A stretch of DNA of 64,000 bases from Bubalus kerabau (lineage: Eukaryota; Chordata; Mammalia; Artiodactyla; Bovidae): contig NC_073626.1 in the NCBI RefSeq assembly GCF_029407905.1, positions 79,449,482 through 79,513,481 of the forward strand, written 5' to 3'. Below are positions 1-10,326 of this stretch, one piece after another. Below the pieces are notes generated by a model. That model had not been told where the DNA came from. It made no database searches and worked only from the letters and a program-made list of their open reading frames with translations. A program made the position numbers and the translations under genes. The stretch's first letter is position 1. Each line of letters opens with the position of its first letter.

Positions 1-759
1 AAAGGCAGGAAAATAACAGAGTAGATGGCATTAGAGAAGTAGTGGGTGAAAGAAAATGTGTATGACTTGCTCAGCAAATCTGAAGACGATATGGAACCAG
101 ATCACTGAATTCTAAAGCCACTTCGATGGGGACTCTACCATACCCTGACACTGCAAGCTACCAGAGGCACCCCCCTGGGGAGGCTAGTATAATACCACCT
201 CTCCCTGGCTCCCTGAAAATGTACTAGACTCCATTTTAAAAAGCCATATAGCTAAAGTTACTCTTAGCAAATGCAATGACTTTTTTTACCTTCCAAAAGA
301 AGTATGAATAATTTATACCACTTGTAGACAAGAAGATAACCAAGGGCAGGACTACCTAATGTCAGTGAGGTATCACAGGCCCTGACAGTGAAGGCCCTTG
401 AATAAGCAGGCCACAAACTTAGTAGCGTATACTTTACACTAAGAAAATATGGGTAAAATACCTAGTATGTGCCCAAAGTCGATAGTACATCTGTGGCAGT
501 TCCCTTTCTTTCTTTCACTGGGATTTCCTCACACCCCCCACTCAGATTCCCTTTGTTAAAATGTAGACAAAACAATTAAAGTTTGGGTTTTATACCACCA
601 CAAGGAGAAAAAGAGAGAAGGCAAACGGAAGGTATGTTATAAAAAATGAGCACATTAGCAATAGTAGGAAATAACAGCTTTGTGTTGAGAGAGAAGAAAG
701 CTAAAATAAGCAGGTGCATTAACTAAAAATCATAACAGTTGAGGGTCATCTATTTTAAG
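1..759. other. Intron sequence, no recognised element
   Basis: No open frame, splice-flanked exon or repeat family that I recognise. AT-rich with short pyrimidine tracts. The last MYO3B tail exon was looked for here on the minus strand and not found. Confidence 0.5.
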
Positions 760-969
760 GGTAGATGGCTTGGTGGTAAAGAATCTACCCACCAATGCAG
801 GAGACATAGGAGACTAAGATTCGATCTCTAGGTCAGGAAGATCCCCTGGAGAAGGAAATGGCAACCCACTCCAGTATGCTTGCCTGAAATTCCATGGACA
901 GAGGAGCCCGGTGGGCTATAGTCCATGGGGTTGCAGAGAGTTGGACATGACTGAGTGACTGAGCACACG
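760..969 (+). repeat. Bov-tA SINE
   Basis: A tRNA-like head (GGTGGTAAAGAATC, then a degraded B box GATTCGATCTC) is followed by the ruminant body (CCTGGAGAAGG, ACCCACTCCAGTA) and the tail GACTGAGTGACTGAGCA. Full length but diverged. Confidence 0.9.
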
Positions 970-1192
970 AGGTGGTCCCATTTCACAATGATCTCCAAGG
1001 AGCTCTGCATTAGCACCAGTGTGAACTGTTACTAATAATCATGTCCCAAGACATTCTGAGTAAGGAGAGCTGTGTCCAATACACTCAATATGAAAGGGGA
1101 GTCATAGTTTTAGAAAGTTCCAGCTGTCTGGAATATGTAACTTAATAGAATATCTCATTTCATTGATGATGTCTATCGTCTCTCCTCAAACC

Positions 1193-1335
1193 AGTGGTTT
1201 CCATTTCACCCTTGCTACTCAAAATGTGGACCTTGGGTCAACACTATGGCACCACCTAGAAGCTCTTTAACACCACAGAATCTCAGGAGCCACCCAGACC
1301 TGCTGAATCAGAACACTCTTTTTAACCAGATTCTC
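1193..1335. repeat. MER5-like DNA transposon fossil
   Basis: Contains CCAGTGGTTTCC, CTCAAAATGTGGACC and CTGAATCAGAA spaced as in the non-autonomous hAT element MER5A, reverse orientation. Strongly diverged and possibly truncated. Confidence 0.5.
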
Positions 1336-1339
1336 AGGG

Positions 1340-1665
1340 TTTGGTAGGACATGCATCATCTGGCTCCTTACCTTCTATGATTCTCTTTCTTGCTCTCTCA
1401 GCTCCAGTCACCCAGGTTTCCTTCTACTCCTCCTGTACTCCACACTGTCTCCTCAGGGCATTTGCCTCAGCGGTTCCCTCTGCTTGTAATGTTCTCCTCA
1501 CGCCCTCTCTGTGCAGTGTTCTCTGACCACCCCGTTTAAAAGTTAACCATCCTCCATCCTCATCCTCCATGCTTACCACCCCTGATCTCCCTTACTGTAC
1601 TTTCTCCCCTATAATATTTCACCTTTCTAACACCCCACACAACTGATTACGCTTATTGCTTATTG
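1340..1665 (+). repeat. L2 LINE 3' region fragment
   Basis: Pyrimidine-rich run with the L2-type phrases TCTGCTTGTAATGTTC and TTCTCTGACCACC, which derive from the 3' end of the L2 reading frame. The 61-codon open frame at 1341-1526 lies inside it and is not a gene. Confidence 0.6.
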
Positions 1666-1679
1666 TCCCTTTGATGAAT

Positions 1680-1955
1680 GGAGAAGGCGATGGCACCCCA
1701 CTCCAGTACTCTTGCCTGGAAAATCCCATGGATGGAGGAGCCTGGTGGGCTGCAGTCCATGGGGTCGTGAAGAGTCGGACACGACTGAGTGACTTACTTT
1801 CACTTTTCACTTTCATGCATTGGAGAAGGAAATGGCAACCCACTCCAGTGTTCTTGCCTGGAGAATCCCAGGGATGGGAGAGCCTGGTGGGCTGCCATCT
1901 CTGGGGTCACACAGAGTCGGACATGACTGAAGCAACTTAGCAGCAGCAGCAGCAG
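1680..1955 (+). repeat. Bov-A2 SINE (dimer)
   Basis: Two Bov-A units in tandem (GGAGAAGGCGATGGCACCCC... and GGAGAAGGAAATGGCAACCC...) joined by TTCACTTTTCACTTTCATGC, ending in a CAGCAGCAG repeat. Complete structure. Confidence 0.95.
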
Positions 1956-3202
1956 AATCATGAAACTGGGACTTTTTGACTGTGTTGTTCCTTGATGTCA
2001 CACGTGACCAGAACAGTGCCCATGAAGTGTGGTCTACAGGCTGACTCTTGCCTCTGGTCTCAACTGGATCACTGAAGAAACTTAGAGTAGTTTAAGTTAG
2101 AGTAAGAAATTTAGAAAATTACAAATCAATTTGATATTGACTCAATGCCTAAATGGGTGATTATTTACCTAGTAATTCATTTCACTGTATTTTACAAAAA
2201 TAGCAGACTGTGCAATTTGAAAATGAAAACATCCAATTCCAATTTGGTATATATATTTTTTTTTTTCCAATTTGGTCTTTTAAAAAATAGTTTGAGAAGC
2301 ACTGGCCCAGGAAAGTTCCTGGCACTTAGTAAATGTTAATAATTGTTTGCTGAAGAAATAAAGAGAAGAACAAATGCCTGAAGAATAAACTTTTACATAG
2401 TAAAGGACTGCTGCAGTCCACGGTGTCACAAAGAGTTGGATACAACTGAGCAACTGAACTGAGTAAAGGCAAATCAGGTTTGTATATATGCTTGTCAGTC
2501 CAATTAAATAATTTCTGCTTGGATTAGTGGCAACGTGATTCATGTTATGCACTTCCTCCATATACTGTGCTTTCCTGTCCCATGTGAAAAATATAAGGCT
2601 CAAATGATCAATGAAGGAAATTTCTGAGACTCCCTGAATAACTGACTGAAGATAACCTTTGTCCAAGCCCCACATCTGGACACTTTTTTGCCTGGCTGTT
2701 CTGAGCAAAGCTGGCCTGATTAAGTAACTTTAGATTTATTCCCTGCTTTCCCCTACCCTCACCTCCCTCAGATCTCTTTATAAAACAATGCAGTTAGCAC
2801 TCACTGAAAGTTAGAAGGCAAGCTTATTGGATGTTAGTGTTTTCTTAAAACTGAAAAGGTCATAATATTCTCAGGCTTCTATAGAATCATGGATTGCAAT
2901 AATGGATCATTTAAGGCAATGAATTAAACACCAAGGTATAACCGGCTAAAATGTCTCTTACAGAGTAAATACACTCATTTCTGCAGCTTATCACTGTGAA
3001 CATATAAATAAAACTGGAAATCTTTTGTTCTTCAGCCATCTTTGTTGGCTTCTAAGGTCAAGAGGAATCTGATTTATAAAATGCTTTTTCCTGCCCAAAC
3101 CTTCCTTCCCTCTCCTCCTGTTCAAAACAATAACAACAAAATGAAATGGCTTGGATTTTTTAAACTTGTTCCACTGGTATGCTATACCTCTTTGGGGGTG
3201 TT
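1956..3202. other. Intron sequence with small SINE remnant
   Basis: Mostly unassigned AT-rich sequence. The open frame on the minus strand at 2280-2708 has no recognisable domain and overlaps the SINE remnant at 2407-2461. I treat it as chance. Confidence 0.5.
2407..2461 (+). repeat. Short Bov-A/BovB 3' end with target duplication
   Basis: Only the 3' part is present (CTGCAGTCC...GAGCAACTGAACTG). It is flanked by the direct repeat AGTAAAGG (2399-2406 and 2462-2469), so it inserted already truncated. Confidence 0.8.
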
Positions 3203-3210
3203 AAGAGACC

Positions 3211-3288
3211 ATGGACAGAGGAGTCTGGCGGGGCACTGTCCATGGGGTCACAAAGAGTCAGACATGACTGAGCGACTAAGCACAGCAC
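3211..3288 (+). repeat. Truncated Bov-A type SINE with target duplication
   Basis: Carries the 3' end of a bovine SINE (GGACAGAGGAGTCTGG ... GACTGAGCGACTAAGCA). Flanked by AAGAGACC at 3203-3210 and 3289-3296. Confidence 0.85.
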
Positions 3289-3544
3289 AAGAGACCTTTA
3301 TTTTGTTCCAGGATTGTTAGAAGTACAGTTTAAAACTTCTCTGACTCATTTACTTGAGCTTCATTTCATTCTTGCTTCCACTATATCCTATCACAGTTGT
3401 GAATGCTTAAGAATTCAATTTGGGGACCTAGGCTAGTTTGCAAGGACAGAATTCGGAAATGAAAAGACATGGTTCTAGAGGGTTTAAAATCTAGTAGATG
3501 CATGTAAATAACTGTAATACAAGGAAGGACGTGATAAGTACTAA

Positions 3545-3995
3545 AGGAAAGTCAAAGCACTCAGAGGGAGCCATGGTGGACTCTGAAGAATGGAGGGGAC
3601 CTTGAGAATGAACAGTGAGGCAGAGGCAACAGCATGAACAAAATCACGGAGGAGAGAAAGAACACACTTGGCATGCATGGAGGACAGCGAGTAGTTTGGT
3701 ATGCCAAAGCACAAAATGAGGAAGAGACACCAGTGAAGACAGAGCTAGAGAGGAAGACAGGAAGAGTTAGAACAGAGACAGCCTTGTATGTTGTGCCAAG
3801 AAGCTTAAAGTTGATGCTAGAACAACAGGGAGCCACTGGAGGTTATGGTGGAAGAGAAAGTTATGATTAGGGAATGCTTTAGAAGAGCTCCTCAGATACC
3901 CATGCATGAGGCAAGTTGAGAGAAGAAAAGAAGCAGGAAGACCACTTAGGATACAGTTTACAAGAGTTTAAGGAGAAGTCACGGTGATGGTGGCA
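3545..3995 (-). repeat. L2 LINE fragment, reverse orientation
   Basis: Purine-rich plus strand with phrases typical of inverted L2 coding sequence (GAACAGTGAGGCAGAGGCAACAGCATG, CAGGGAGCCACTGGAGG in the expected order). The 78- and 91-codon frames here are by-products. Confidence 0.55.
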
Positions 3996-4304
3996 AACCA
4001 AACAGAGAAACCTCTAGATGGGAAGGAAGGAGCAATAGTGACAGGAGAGACATATGAACATTTGCAGCAACTTATTAATAAGTTTGACTTTTGCAGACAC
4101 TTATCTAAAGGCAGGGAAAGATGATTATAATCCAACATGTCTCTTCAGTAGTTAATTCAAAATGCAATATAGTTTTACTCCTCCTAAACGATACCACCAA
4201 AACTTGATGCCTCAAAATAAGAACTTTATTTCTCGACCCGTTTTTCATATTTAACTTTGCATTTGTATAATGTCAATAGCATAAGTACCATTGCAACACC
4301 TGAC

Positions 4305-4525
4305 ATAACGTGTACCGTTATGATGAGCCAGACACCATGCTGTGCCCTTTACTTCTACTAGCTTATTTAATCCTCAGTACAGCCTTTTGGCTATGAATTA
4401 CCATTTCCGTCATCTTACATGTGTAAGTCCTGAGGTAAGGAATTGTTACATAAAGCTATGTAACAGGAAAGCAGAGATTTGCATCCAGGCAGATCTGACT
4501 CCATAGGCAGAATCTGTGCCTTTGG
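4305..4525 (-). repeat. MIR SINE
   Basis: Inverted MIR order is visible: GAGCCAGACACCATGC, TTTAATCCTCAGTACAGCC, then a degraded gene-end region with GATTTGCATCCAGGCAG and TCTGACTCCA. Old copy. Confidence 0.7.
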
Positions 4526-4549
4526 CTATTCAATCATGCTTTAAAAATT

Positions 4550-4740
4550 TCTTTTTACATGTATTTTAAAGTAGAATGCTAGAAGAGAACAAAGACCAGA
4601 CGGAACAAAGAAAACAAATAGCAAGATGACTGCTATAAACCAAAATATGTCAACAGTCACATTAGATGTAAATGGTCTAAACATCCAAATTAAAAGGTAG
4701 AGATTATCTGTTTGGATAGTGAAAAATGCCAACCAAATTC
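4550..4740 (+). repeat. Old L1 fragment (start of ORF2 region)
   Basis: ACATTAGATGTAAATGGTC followed by TAAACATCCAAATTAAAAGG corresponds to the N-terminal endonuclease region of L1 ORF2 (LNVNGLN type motif). Only about 190 nt remain. Confidence 0.6.
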
Positions 4741-5490
4741 TTGCGTAATAGATTCTATTCTACCAAGTGATCTTTTTCCTCAATTTCCATTTTTGCACCA
4801 CTCTTCCCCTTACCTCAGTGTGGCCTTATTCCTGAATATTACCTGGCTGTGAGGAAATTAGTCCATTGGACAGATTTATCATTTTCTGCATGTTCATTTA
4901 AAAGGTTCTGCTATAATACACTAATCCTCTCTCATCTCTCTTGAAGAGTTAAATTTCATATGGACTGAAGGTCCTAACACATATATCACACATTCTCTAC
5001 TTCATATTTTACCATTTTGTCACTGAAAAACAGACTAAGAAGAAACTTGGAGAAGTCTAAGAAACTACTATATATTGCAGAAAAATAAATGAGGTCAACA
5101 GTAAATGCACAGTAGTTTCTTAGTATTCGTATTTTAAGTTGAAAAGATTTCTTCATTGGGAATGATCCAAAATGTGTTTAGTATTTTCTGGTTCATAAAT
5201 ATTTCTTATGATCTTGCTTCTAGTTTATCTTCCAGAAGTATTGATTATAGCTACTCATAACACCCCAAACTGACTTTTACCATATTCTGTCGCAAGAATT
5301 TAGAAAGGGAGCAAAAAATACCATTTTCCATGAGTGTGGCAAGATGTCTGTATTCTTGCTAAAAGAATAGCCATGTTGCCAAAAGGACAGAACTACTCTC
5401 TAAATCCATATTCTTCACCAAGCCCTAGATTTTGACTCTGAACTATCTGCTTCGGTCAGTTGTCTATCTTCCCTGTTGTTGTTGTTTTTA
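4741..5490. other. Intron sequence, nothing recognised
   Basis: AT-rich single-copy-looking sequence. No open frame of note and no exon with matched splice sites. Confidence 0.45.
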
Positions 5491-5590
5491 ATATGGAATG
5501 CTTTGCAAATTTGCATGCCGTCCTTGTGCAGGGGCCATGCTAATCTTTGTACCTTTCCAAACTTAGTATACGTGCTGTTGAAGTGAGCAC
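5491..5590 (-). pseudogene. U6 snRNA retro-pseudogene
   Basis: Read on the minus strand it begins GTGCTCACTTCAACAGCACG and contains TTAGCATGGCCCCTGC, CAAGGACGGCATGCAAAT and ends GCATTCCATAT. This follows U6 RNA end to end with substitutions in the 5' stem-loop and the central region and no normal T-run terminator. It lies in the MYO3B intron about 300 nt downstream (in gene direction) of the exon at 5903-5966. No proximal promoter elements (TATA, PSE) were recognised, so it is probably not transcribed as U6. Confidence 0.85.
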
Positions 5591-5902
5591 AAGAAAGTTT
5601 TAAAGGAGTTTCTTAATTTAGGCTTCTTACAAGTAAAGGGAAAAGTATGATCTTTGATATTCATTTTTTTTTTCCTTTAGAAAAAGTAAACTTAAGTGGC
5701 ACAGATAGGTAGTAAACTGCTACGTTTAATGAAAGTTTTGTTTCCAGTCTTTAAGGCTTTCTATATCTGAATGTTCTGCTAGCATTAGCCCATACTAGTA
5801 TCAGAGTACTGCCTTCTACACAGCCTGTCTAAACAACTCATTAAAAAGTACACAAGCATGCAAATAGTAGAAATAGCTTACAATTCAAAATGTTCTTCTT
5901 AC

Positions 5903-5966
5903 CAGATTTTGCAGGGGCTCCCCTTGAAGGACTCAGTCCTGGGCAATCTGGAGCAGTATGGCATAT
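5903..5966 (-). CDS. MYO3B: MYO3B tail exon (ICH...APAKSG)
   Basis: The exon is 64 nt, 21 codons plus one base. It reads ICHTAPDCPGLSPSRGAPAK and ends in phase 1 (S then G). ICH.APD..GLS and GAP.K match the distal MYO3B tail as I remember it. The acceptor is a good one, CTGTCTTTTCAG|ATATG (5968-5967), and the donor TCTG|GTAAGAAG (5903/5902). One other frame is also open, so the frame assignment depends on the family match. The remaining C-terminal exon or exons, including the region expected to carry the espin-binding tail homology domain, were not seen between 1 and 5902. Confidence 0.78.
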
Positions 5967-7649
5967 CTGAAAAGACAGAATCAGTCCCAGAAACTGAGTG
6001 CTTCAGAAAGACCCAGTAAAATAATTATTACTTTTATCCTCTGATGAGTCAGCCTTTAGAACTTGGCTTCCATTTAACTAAGGGACCCTGAACTTCAATC
6101 GTACTAGGGAAAAATTTAAGTATATTGGGGTCATGTGGTGAGTTGCTCATGCCTTACAGTAGAATTGAGTGGAGGTCCTCTCCTTGGGGGCAATTAGCTG
6201 CCAAGTCTCAACACCTTTGCCTCATCCATTTATTTCTTCCTCTGAACAAGCCAACCTAGCCCCCTTGTAAATTAATTATAGTCCGTATAAAAAACAGCTT
6301 GTGCTGATTTTCTCTTATACTTAATTTTTATCCCTGAGAAAGAAAAAAGAAAACCTATAGGAAGGTATTAATCTACTTAACATTTCTAAGTACATCATCC
6401 AAAGGATTTTGTTTTTTTAATCTTACATATGCTCAGCAGAGTTACTGGCAAAAACTGTACATTTTCTTCATTTCATCCTTTCAACATCAAATAGTAGGCA
6501 GCAAAAATTGGATCAGACTTCAAAGCCTGCTGTGGGCTCCAAGTCACAGAGAGACGCCTCCATTTCACATATTGAATTCTAGCAGGATATCAAAGTGCTA
6601 CCAAAGAACCTCAGGTCCTTACTCAAAAAGAGGCTCTAACATCTGTAGAGAGTGGAGTGCACAAACCACCTCAGGGATCAGCTAGCATTTATTCTCAGCA
6701 GCAAATTTCCAGGCTTTTGATTCTCTCTTCACTGTACCTCCCTGCCTCTCTGCTGAACCAAAATTCTTAAGCAAGCTGGGCTTTTGTCTCAAAGCCTTCA
6801 AAATATCACTAACAGTTCATGTCTGGATGGCTTGACCAAGCAGCCACAGACAGGCACCATGACCACAGACTTGGATGAGTCTGTAATAAGGATAGACAGT
6901 TACTTCAGAGTCAAGGATGTCCAGCTACCTTATTTGAGTGTCCTGCGAAGACATCATACCCTTTGGAAGAACTCTGGGCTTGTGAATGCCTAAAAATAAA
7001 AATATAATAATAATTATTATAATAATATTTTTAGAAGGCTTGAAAAATTAAAAAAAAAAAAAAAAAAAACCTTACAGAGGATTGCTTTCCTCCAAAGATG
7101 GATCAGAACAAACTCTCATTCAGCATCTGTTGCTTTCCATTTCAATCCTTGGTTAGGAGGACATGGTCAACTTAAGGAAATGTATCCTATCAGGTGCTGC
7201 TCAAGTCAGCCTGAGATCCTAAGACCCAAGACACTGCCCCGTGTAAAGTTGTGTGATCTAATCTACTTTACTACTGGGTGTTCACAAACATTACCAAGTA
7301 GCCAACCATGATGCTAAGGCTGAACTTCCAATCCAGCACCTTAATCACATTGTTAAATAATTGAAAATAGATCCTGTAGTCAAATAAGTCTGAGGAATGC
7401 TAAGCTGCGTGTAGTTTAAGAGGTTTCCTTACTGCAGAATGGTCTTTGACAATATGCATTTAAGGATTTCTAAAATGGGGTGTGTGAGGGAGGGGGAGAA
7501 TTCAGTTCCCTAAACTACTTTGAGCAAGAAATTTAAAAAGTGATAATTAACATCTATTTAAATACTATTGTTTCATGGAGCAAAGTTTGGAAAAATCAAC
7601 TTATATAAAAAATCCAGAAATTGGAACACATGGTATAAAAGTGTGATGA
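5967..7649. other. Intron sequence with simple repeats
   Basis: Single-copy-looking sequence. The only low-complexity parts are an AAT-rich run at about 6990-7035 and a poly-A at 7049-7070, which may be a decayed retroposon tail. The 69-codon frame at 6784-6993 shows no domain. Confidence 0.45.
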
Positions 7650-7798
7650 GGGACTTCCTTGGCAGTCCAGTGGTTGAGACTCTGCACTTCCACTGCAGGG
7701 GGCATGGGTTAGATTCCTAATTGGGGGATGAAGATCTCGTATGCTGCACATTATAGCCAAAAAATGGTAGAAATTATTTTTTTAAAAATGTTTTAAGA
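7650..7798 (+). repeat. CHR-2 type SINE with target duplication
   Basis: GGGACTTCCTTGGCAGTCCA, CACTTCCACTGCAGGGGGCA and ATGGGTTAGATTCCTAATTG follow the tRNA-derived CHR-2 consensus shared by ruminants, hippo and whales, with an A-rich tail. Flanking direct repeat GTGTGATGA (7641-7649 and 7799-7807). Confidence 0.88.
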
Positions 7799-8073
7799 GT
7801 GTGATGATTATAACTCACTCACTGCTAAAATTGGCTCTTACAATTCCTTTCAGATGGAAGCCAGGAGTATGGAAAGCACTGACTAGGCAAAGGGAAGCCT
7901 GGGTATCTAAGTCCTGCTTCAAAATCCATCCTCTCTCTGGGTGTCTCTGTCTCTCTTACACATACACACAGGCATGCACATTTACACACATTCGATTAGG
8001 TAAATTTCTATGGTATTCTGGGTTCTAGTTTTCCTTATCTATAAAATGAGAGGATTGAAATAAACTATTCCTA

Positions 8074-8290
8074 AGAGTTGACTCATTGGAAAAGTCTCTG
8101 ATGCTGGGAGGGATTGGGGGCAGGAGGAGAAGGGGACGACAGAGGATAAGATGGCTGGATGGCATCACTGACTCGATGGACGTGAGTCTGAGTGAACTCC
8201 GGGAGTTGGCGATGGACAGGGAGGCCTGGCATGCTGCGATTCATGGGGTCGCAAAGAGTCGGACACGACTGAGCGACTGAACTGAACTGA
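8074..8290 (+). repeat. BovB LINE 3' fragment
   Basis: The frame reads GRRRRGRQRIRWLDGITDSM ... DREAWHAAIHGVAKSRTRLSD, the C-terminal end of the BovB reverse-transcriptase protein, ending in GACTGAACTGAACTGA. Only about 215 nt of the element remain. The 64-codon open frame at 8086-8280 belongs to it. Confidence 0.92.
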
Positions 8291-8390
8291 AGAACTCTCC
8301 TAGTTCTGTATTAAAAAACTGTTTATTTAAGCTGAGCATTTCATTTTCTGAATTTCTGTGAATGGTTCATTAGTATTACCTTCAAAATGC

Positions 8391-8469
8391 ATCTATATAT
8401 AGATTATATATATCTATATATAGATGCATATATAGATTATATATATAATCTATATATATAGATTATAAG
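8391..8469. repeat. AT-rich microsatellite, self-complementary
   Basis: TATATAGATTATATATATC units repeat in alternating orientation, so the stretch can fold on itself. A Bov-A SINE inserted at its right edge. Confidence 0.9.
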
Positions 8470-8473
8470 CAAT

Positions 8474-8597
8474 GTATGTAAGAGCTCAGTCATATCCAAC
8501 TCTTTGCCACCATATGGGCTGTAGCCTGCCAGGCTTCTCTGTTCATGGAATTTTTCAGGTAAGAATACAGGAGTAGGTGGCAATTTCCTACTCCAGG
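8474..8597 (-). repeat. Bov-A SINE with target duplication
   Basis: Inverted Bov-A body (CCAACTCTTTGCCACC, GCCTGCCAGGCTTCTC, CAATTTCCTACTCCAGG). Flanked by TTATAAGCAAT (8463-8473 and 8598-8608). Confidence 0.9.
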
Positions 8598-8679
8598 TTA
8601 TAAGCAATATACCCATCTAAAAATATCACATCAATATCTGTGGAGAGGAGACTATGCTGATATATTTATTTGTATATAT

Positions 8680-8832
8680 ACTTGTTTGTCATATGTCTCC
8701 CACTATGGAATGTTAGCTTCCAAGAAGGTAGGGACACGGTCTGCTTTATTATGTACTCTGTATCAGCACTTAACCCTCTACCTAGTACACTATAAGTGCT
8801 CAATAAATATTTCACAAGTTGAATGAATAAAA
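8680..8832 (+). repeat. L2 LINE 3' end
   Basis: Contains AGGTAGGGACACGGTCTG, a TCAGCACTTAACCCTC-type stretch, AGTGCTCAATAAATATTT and GAATGAATAAA, which is the typical L2 3' terminus. Confidence 0.8.
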
Positions 8833-8904
8833 GGATGACTAGTGGACTCCCAAAATATGGACCATGAAGAATACCCTTTACATTAAAATTGAATTAACTA
8901 GCAA

Positions 8905-9115
8905 TTATATAGTTTTCATATTTTAAAAATTTGTTTATATATCTAATAAGGATTTCACAACCATTTGAGCTAAGTGCTTTAATTGCCTGTATTATACAGA
9001 TGAAGAAACTATAGATCAGAGAGGGTAAGAGGTCTGCCCAGGGATCATGGCACATACCTGGCAGAGCTAAGACACTGAGCCCTGTTAGTCTGATTCCAAA
9101 TACTCTGCTTTCCCT
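8905..9115 (-). repeat. MIR SINE
   Basis: GTATTATACAGATGAAGAAA, AGAGAGGGTAAGAGGTC and GCAGAGCTAAGACACTGAG follow inverted MIR. Confidence 0.75.
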
Positions 9116-9984
9116 CTGAAGAATGACCCCCATGCCCTTGGGCCCATGGAACTCATTCCTGTCAGCTTAGGCAGGTCCCAGTGGCAGTGGGACACATATA
9201 GAGAGGTGGATTCAGGTCTTCCAGGAGTCCTGGTGGGCTCTGGAGAAAATCTAAGGACGATAATTTGGCTGTTGAATTACCACGGGGTCTCTAATTTCTG
9301 CCTTTCCTGCCCCAACAAAAGAACGAAACCTTTTAACTCCTCTAGTTTGCAAGGATTTTCAGGACCCAAAGGTCAGTGCACATACCTTCCGACAATACAC
9401 TGAGGGTTGGCTCATCAGTTTACTGACTACCTTGTCATTCAAATCTTTGGGAGGATCTAACGCATCTCAATATAATTTTTACATGTGTTACTTGGTTTTA
9501 AAAGGCAAAGGTAGGATGAGTAGTGTCCAAAGGCAAACAGATTAGAAAATACTTGATTAAACAAAGTTAAGCAGGTTTCTTTCCTAAGATTTCCAGAATC
9601 TTTAACTTATTAATATGCACAATGAAACCTCAACAGTAGGAGAGAACAGGCAGCATTTCCCAGACATTATTCTGACAATGGAAGCCTCCCTTCACTGGGG
9701 CATGTTGAGGCCCTGGTTCTTACAACACATCTTAGAAAACACTAATCTGAGCAGCCCTTATTTGAAACAACTTTTGCCTTAAAAGAAAAAAAAAAGGGTA
9801 TAAGTCACTTTTCTTCAAAAGTCTATAACTGCTTCAACTCTTTTGTAGCAATTTTATCAGATACCTTGTCATTTGCCTCCGGGACTTGAGCCTGGCAGCA
9901 AATGGATAACACTTTGCAAGTTGTCATCACCAAAACACAGTCAATACTTATTACCTGCGTATGTGCCACCAGACCATGGTCAAA
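9116..9984. other. Intron sequence, nothing recognised
   Basis: Single-copy-looking. The 85-codon plus-strand frame at 9146-9403 has no splice context or domain. Confidence 0.4.
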
Positions 9985-10325
9985 CATGGATACATGGTTA
10001 TCTCATCTAATACTTCCAACAACCATGTGGATTAGTTCTATTTTTATACCCATTTTACAGGTGAGGGAATTAAGGATCAAGAAGCTAATGACTCCCTGGT
10101 GGCTCAGCTGGTAAAGAATCCACCTGCAATGCGAGAAACCTGGCCTCAATCCCTGGGTTGGGAAGATCACCTGGAGAAGGGAAAGGCTACCCGCTCCAGC
10201 ATTCTGGCCTGGAGTATAGTCCATGGGGTTGCAAAGGGTCGGACACAACTGAGCAATTTTCACTTTCAAGCTAATGACTTGTTTAAATGTCATAACTAGT
10301 AAACAGTGCAGCATAAAACCTGCCT
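9985..10325 (-). repeat. MIR SINE split by a Bov-tA insertion
   Basis: TACCCATTTTACAGGTGAGG at about 10047-10067 is inverted MIR. The sequence resumes after 10280 with TTGTTTAAATGTCATAACTAG. The interruption is the SINE at 10094-10267. Confidence 0.75.
10094..10267 (+). repeat. Bov-tA SINE with perfect 12-nt target duplication
   Basis: CCCTGGTGGCTCAGCTGG is a clear tRNA-derived head, with body and tail GACACAACTGAGCAATTTTC. Direct repeats AAGCTAATGACT at 10082-10093 and 10268-10279. Confidence 0.95.
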
Positions 10326-10326
10326 A

